Below are positions 27,313 through 29,101 of a stretch of DNA of 29,101 nt, piece after piece. This DNA comes from Chara braunii (lineage: Eukaryota > Streptophyta > Charophyceae > Charales > Characeae). Below the pieces are notes generated by a model. It was not told the DNA's origin and made no database searches. It worked only from the letters and a program-made list of their open reading frames with translations. Location: assembly GCA_003427395.1 (NCBI GenBank), contig BFEA01000039.1, forward strand, positions 1,420,248 through 1,449,348. Reading direction: 5' to 3'. Position 1 is the first letter of the stretch. The number at the start of each line of letters is the position of its first letter. The position numbers were made by a program, and so were the translations under genes.

Positions 27313-27458
27313 GTGTAGCACGAACGGGAGCGGGAGGAGGACCAGGGGCGGGAGGAGGAAGAGCGGGAGGAGCAGCAGGAGGGGGAGCGGGAGAAGGACG
27401 ATCCATCATCTCTTGTTGTTAAGCGGTGTGAAAGGGAGGATGCACGCGCGCGCGCGCG

Positions 27459-27498
<40 letters not shown>

Positions 27499-27536
27499 GA
27501 AGATTCATTTGGTTTGCTTATCCTATCGAAGGAAGT
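27208..27536 (+). repeat. Composite cassette copy 1 (module-(TC)n(AC)n-purine block-(CG)n(AG)n-module)
   Basis: In order: module (27208-27270), (TC)n and (AC)n (27273-27312), a ~130-bp block rich in GCGGGAGGAG and containing GACGATCCAT and CTTGTTGTTAA, (CG)n (27445-27459), (AG)n (27461-27492), and module (27496-27536). The same order recurs at 28403-28739. Confidence 0.85.
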
Positions 27537-27539
27537 AGC

Positions 27540-28395
27540 GTGAGGCGAGCTGCGCAGACTGCCCTGTGCAGACTGTCGGCGGGTGAGGGCACGGCCCGCG
27601 GGTTGAGCAGAAGGAGGAGCGGGAGGAGGAAGGGGGGAAAAGCAGGAGCAGCAGCGGGAAGAGGAGGAGGAGGAGTTGTCAGGGGTGGGAGGTGGCAATC
27701 AGGGAAAGTAGAGGTCGGGATGGAGAAATGGGATCGGAGAGGGAAGTCGAGATCGGGGGACAGAGGTGGGGATCGAGGGGGGGTAGCAAGCTTGGATGGG
27801 GAGGAAAGTCGCCGAACAGAGGTCGGGGGAGGGAGGGCGGAGGAGGGATTGGTGATCGAGGGAGAGGGGGGGATCGTTGGAGGGAAGCCTGGATCGGGGG
27901 AAAGGTGGGGATCGATGGAGGAAAGTAGGGATCGGGGGAGGTCGGGATCGATGGAGGGAAGTAGGGGGAGGGACGCTGGGATGGGGAAGGAAGTCCGCGA
28001 AGGGAGGTCGGGGCAGGGAGGTCGACGGAGGGAGGTCGGCAAAGGGAAGTCGGAGTAGGGACGTTGGAGTAGGGACACCGGAGTAGGGACGCTGGGAAGG
28101 GGGGGAAGTGAAGTCGGGATGGGAAGGGAAGTTATTGGCGGGGGGTCAATTCAAGGAGGGAAGTCAAGTGAGGGGGATCGGGGAATGGAGGTTGGCAAAG
28201 GGAAGTCAGGGCAGGGAAGTTAAGATGGGAAGGGAAGTCGGGGAAGGGAGGTCGGCGGAGGGAAGTCGTTGGAAAAAAGTTGGGGAAGGGAGGGGGATTG
28301 GGGACATGGGGGGGTTGAATCGCGGGGAGGGAGGAGGGAATAGGAGGTGGTGTGGACGTGTATATTTCTATCACAAAAAAAGAAGGAAAAAAAGT
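27540..28395. repeat. G-rich purine minisatellite block
   Basis: From about 27600 to 28340 the plus strand is almost entirely purine, made of degenerate 10-20-bp units such as GGGAGGTCGG, GGGAAGTCGG and GGGGATCGA. Its many closely spaced G3-G5 runs could form G-quadruplexes. The open frames (Gly/Arg/Glu plus strand, Pro/Ser/Leu minus strand) reflect this bias. No gene is recognised. Confidence 0.8.
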
Positions 28396-28402
28396 GTGGC
28401 GG

Positions 28403-28626
28403 TGTATATTTCCATGTTCTAGCGGGAGATCGAGATTCGTTTGAATTTCCTCATCCTATTAATGGAATACCCTCTCTCTCTCTCTTTCTCTCTCTCTCAC
28501 ACACACACACACATGTACCAGGAGCGGGAGCAGGAGGACCAAGGGCGGGAGGAAGAGCGGGAGGAGCAGCAGGAGAGGGAGCGTGAAAAGGATGATCCAT
28601 TACTTGTTGTTGAAAAGGAGAACGCG

Positions 28627-28698
<72 letters not shown>

Positions 28699-28739
28699 GA
28701 AGATTCATTCAATTTTACTCGTCATATCGATGGAAGTAG
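28403..28739 (+). repeat. Composite cassette copy 2
   Basis: Module (28403-28469), (TC)n and (AC)n (28473-28513), purine block with GGGCGGGAGGAAGAGCGGGA and GATGATCCATTACTTGTTG, (GC)n (28624-28641), (AG)n (28642-28694), module (28698-28739). It is clearly homologous to 27208-27536 but diverged in repeat length and point changes. The plus-strand frame over the purine block stays open and is Glu/Arg-rich in both copies. Confidence 0.85.
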
Positions 28740-28890
28740 CCCTCACGCTACTTGCATCGATAGGATGAGCAATATCGAATGAGAGTTCGAAAGATTCATT
28801 CGATTTTGCTCATCGTATCGGAGCAAAATCGAATGAATCTTCGGCTAGAACATACTACTTTGATTTTGATCATCCTATCCATGGAAGTAC
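28698..28890. repeat. Cluster of five module copies in alternating orientation
   Basis: Forward (28698-28739), reverse (28748-28788), forward partial (28788-28820), reverse (28820-28858) and forward partial (28859-28890). The third and fourth form a perfect 21-bp-arm hairpin (28791-28811 with 28821-28841, 9-nt loop ATCGTATCG). The last copy ends CCATGGAAGTAC directly before (TC)n. Confidence 0.85.
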
Positions 28891-28912
28891 TCTCTCTCTC
28901 TCTCTCTCTGTC

Positions 28913-28951
<39 letters not shown>

Positions 28952-28971
28952 ATATATATATATATATATAT
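28891..28971. repeat. Compound (TC)n(TA)n microsatellite
   Basis: TC units with two TG interruptions, passing into about 12 TA units. It starts at the end of a module copy. Confidence 0.95.
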
Positions 28972-29101
28972 TTACTAGGCGGCCATGCTGTGCCTCTAGT
29001 GCCAGCGGCGTGTCTGGAGTGTATTTTTTGGCTGTGACAGACCTTTCTTTGTTTCGTGGATGTTTTGCTGGCTTGTGATGGGGTGTGAACCGACAGTCTG
29101 T

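Noticed and set aside
27518-28078. 186-codon Pro/Ser/Leu-rich minus-strand frame resembling a cell-wall extensin
   Set aside because: It is the complement of the purine minisatellite. Neither the SPPPP periodicity nor a signal peptide is present.

Overview
This is nuclear DNA from a large, repeat-rich eukaryotic genome. I read it as plant lineage (streptophyte), possibly a charophyte alga, but the species cannot be fixed from the sequence. The evidence is: a U6 snRNA copy with plant-type 5' and 3' ends on the minus strand (11600-11694); a plant-style primer binding site for initiator tRNA-Met in a chromodomain-bearing Ty3/gypsy retrotransposon; a plant telobox (9914-9927); and an intronless GT34-type Golgi glycosyltransferase gene. 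There are no operons, Shine-Dalgarno sites or other bacterial features.

Layout: 1-4430 is gene-poor. It holds a degenerate LINE reverse-transcriptase fragment on the minus strand (457-852), microsatellites, a 473-bp PIF/Harbinger-type MITE with TTA target duplications (2639-3111) and a GC-rich stretch leading up to the gene. 4431-6215 is the only convincing host protein gene, a type II membrane glycosyltransferase with a DxD motif. 6216-13900 is mostly repeats: GATA, GT/GA and TTC microsatellites, several tandem duplications, small hairpin elements, a U6 retropseudogene with poly(A) tail and target-site duplication, and a 350-bp near-perfect palindrome. 13922-14993 looks like a non-autonomous DNA transposon with CGGAC-rich ends, interrupted by a 250-N assembly gap.

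15247-24477 is a nearly complete but inactivated Ty3/gypsy chromovirus-like LTR retrotransposon. Its order is LTR, primer binding site, gag with zinc knuckle, protease, RT, RNase H, integrase, chromodomain-like tail, LTR, and it carries stops, frameshifts and a 118-bp internal tandem duplication. Its two 1.16-kb LTRs differ by only a few percent, so the insertion is fairly young.

24478-29101 has no recognisable gene. It holds dispersed and tandem repeats, three tRNA-like (SINE-type) units on the minus strand, a purine-rich G-heavy minisatellite block, and the most unusual structure in the window. That structure is a ~41-bp module, present about ten times in both orientations, whose two ends repeatedly abut (AG)n and (TC)n microsatellites. 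It brackets two copies of a ~330-bp composite cassette. A further diverged copy lies 20 kb away inside a hairpin at 7064-7185.

The single host gene and the repeats show no functional link. The window is best read as one gene in a transposon-dense landscape.
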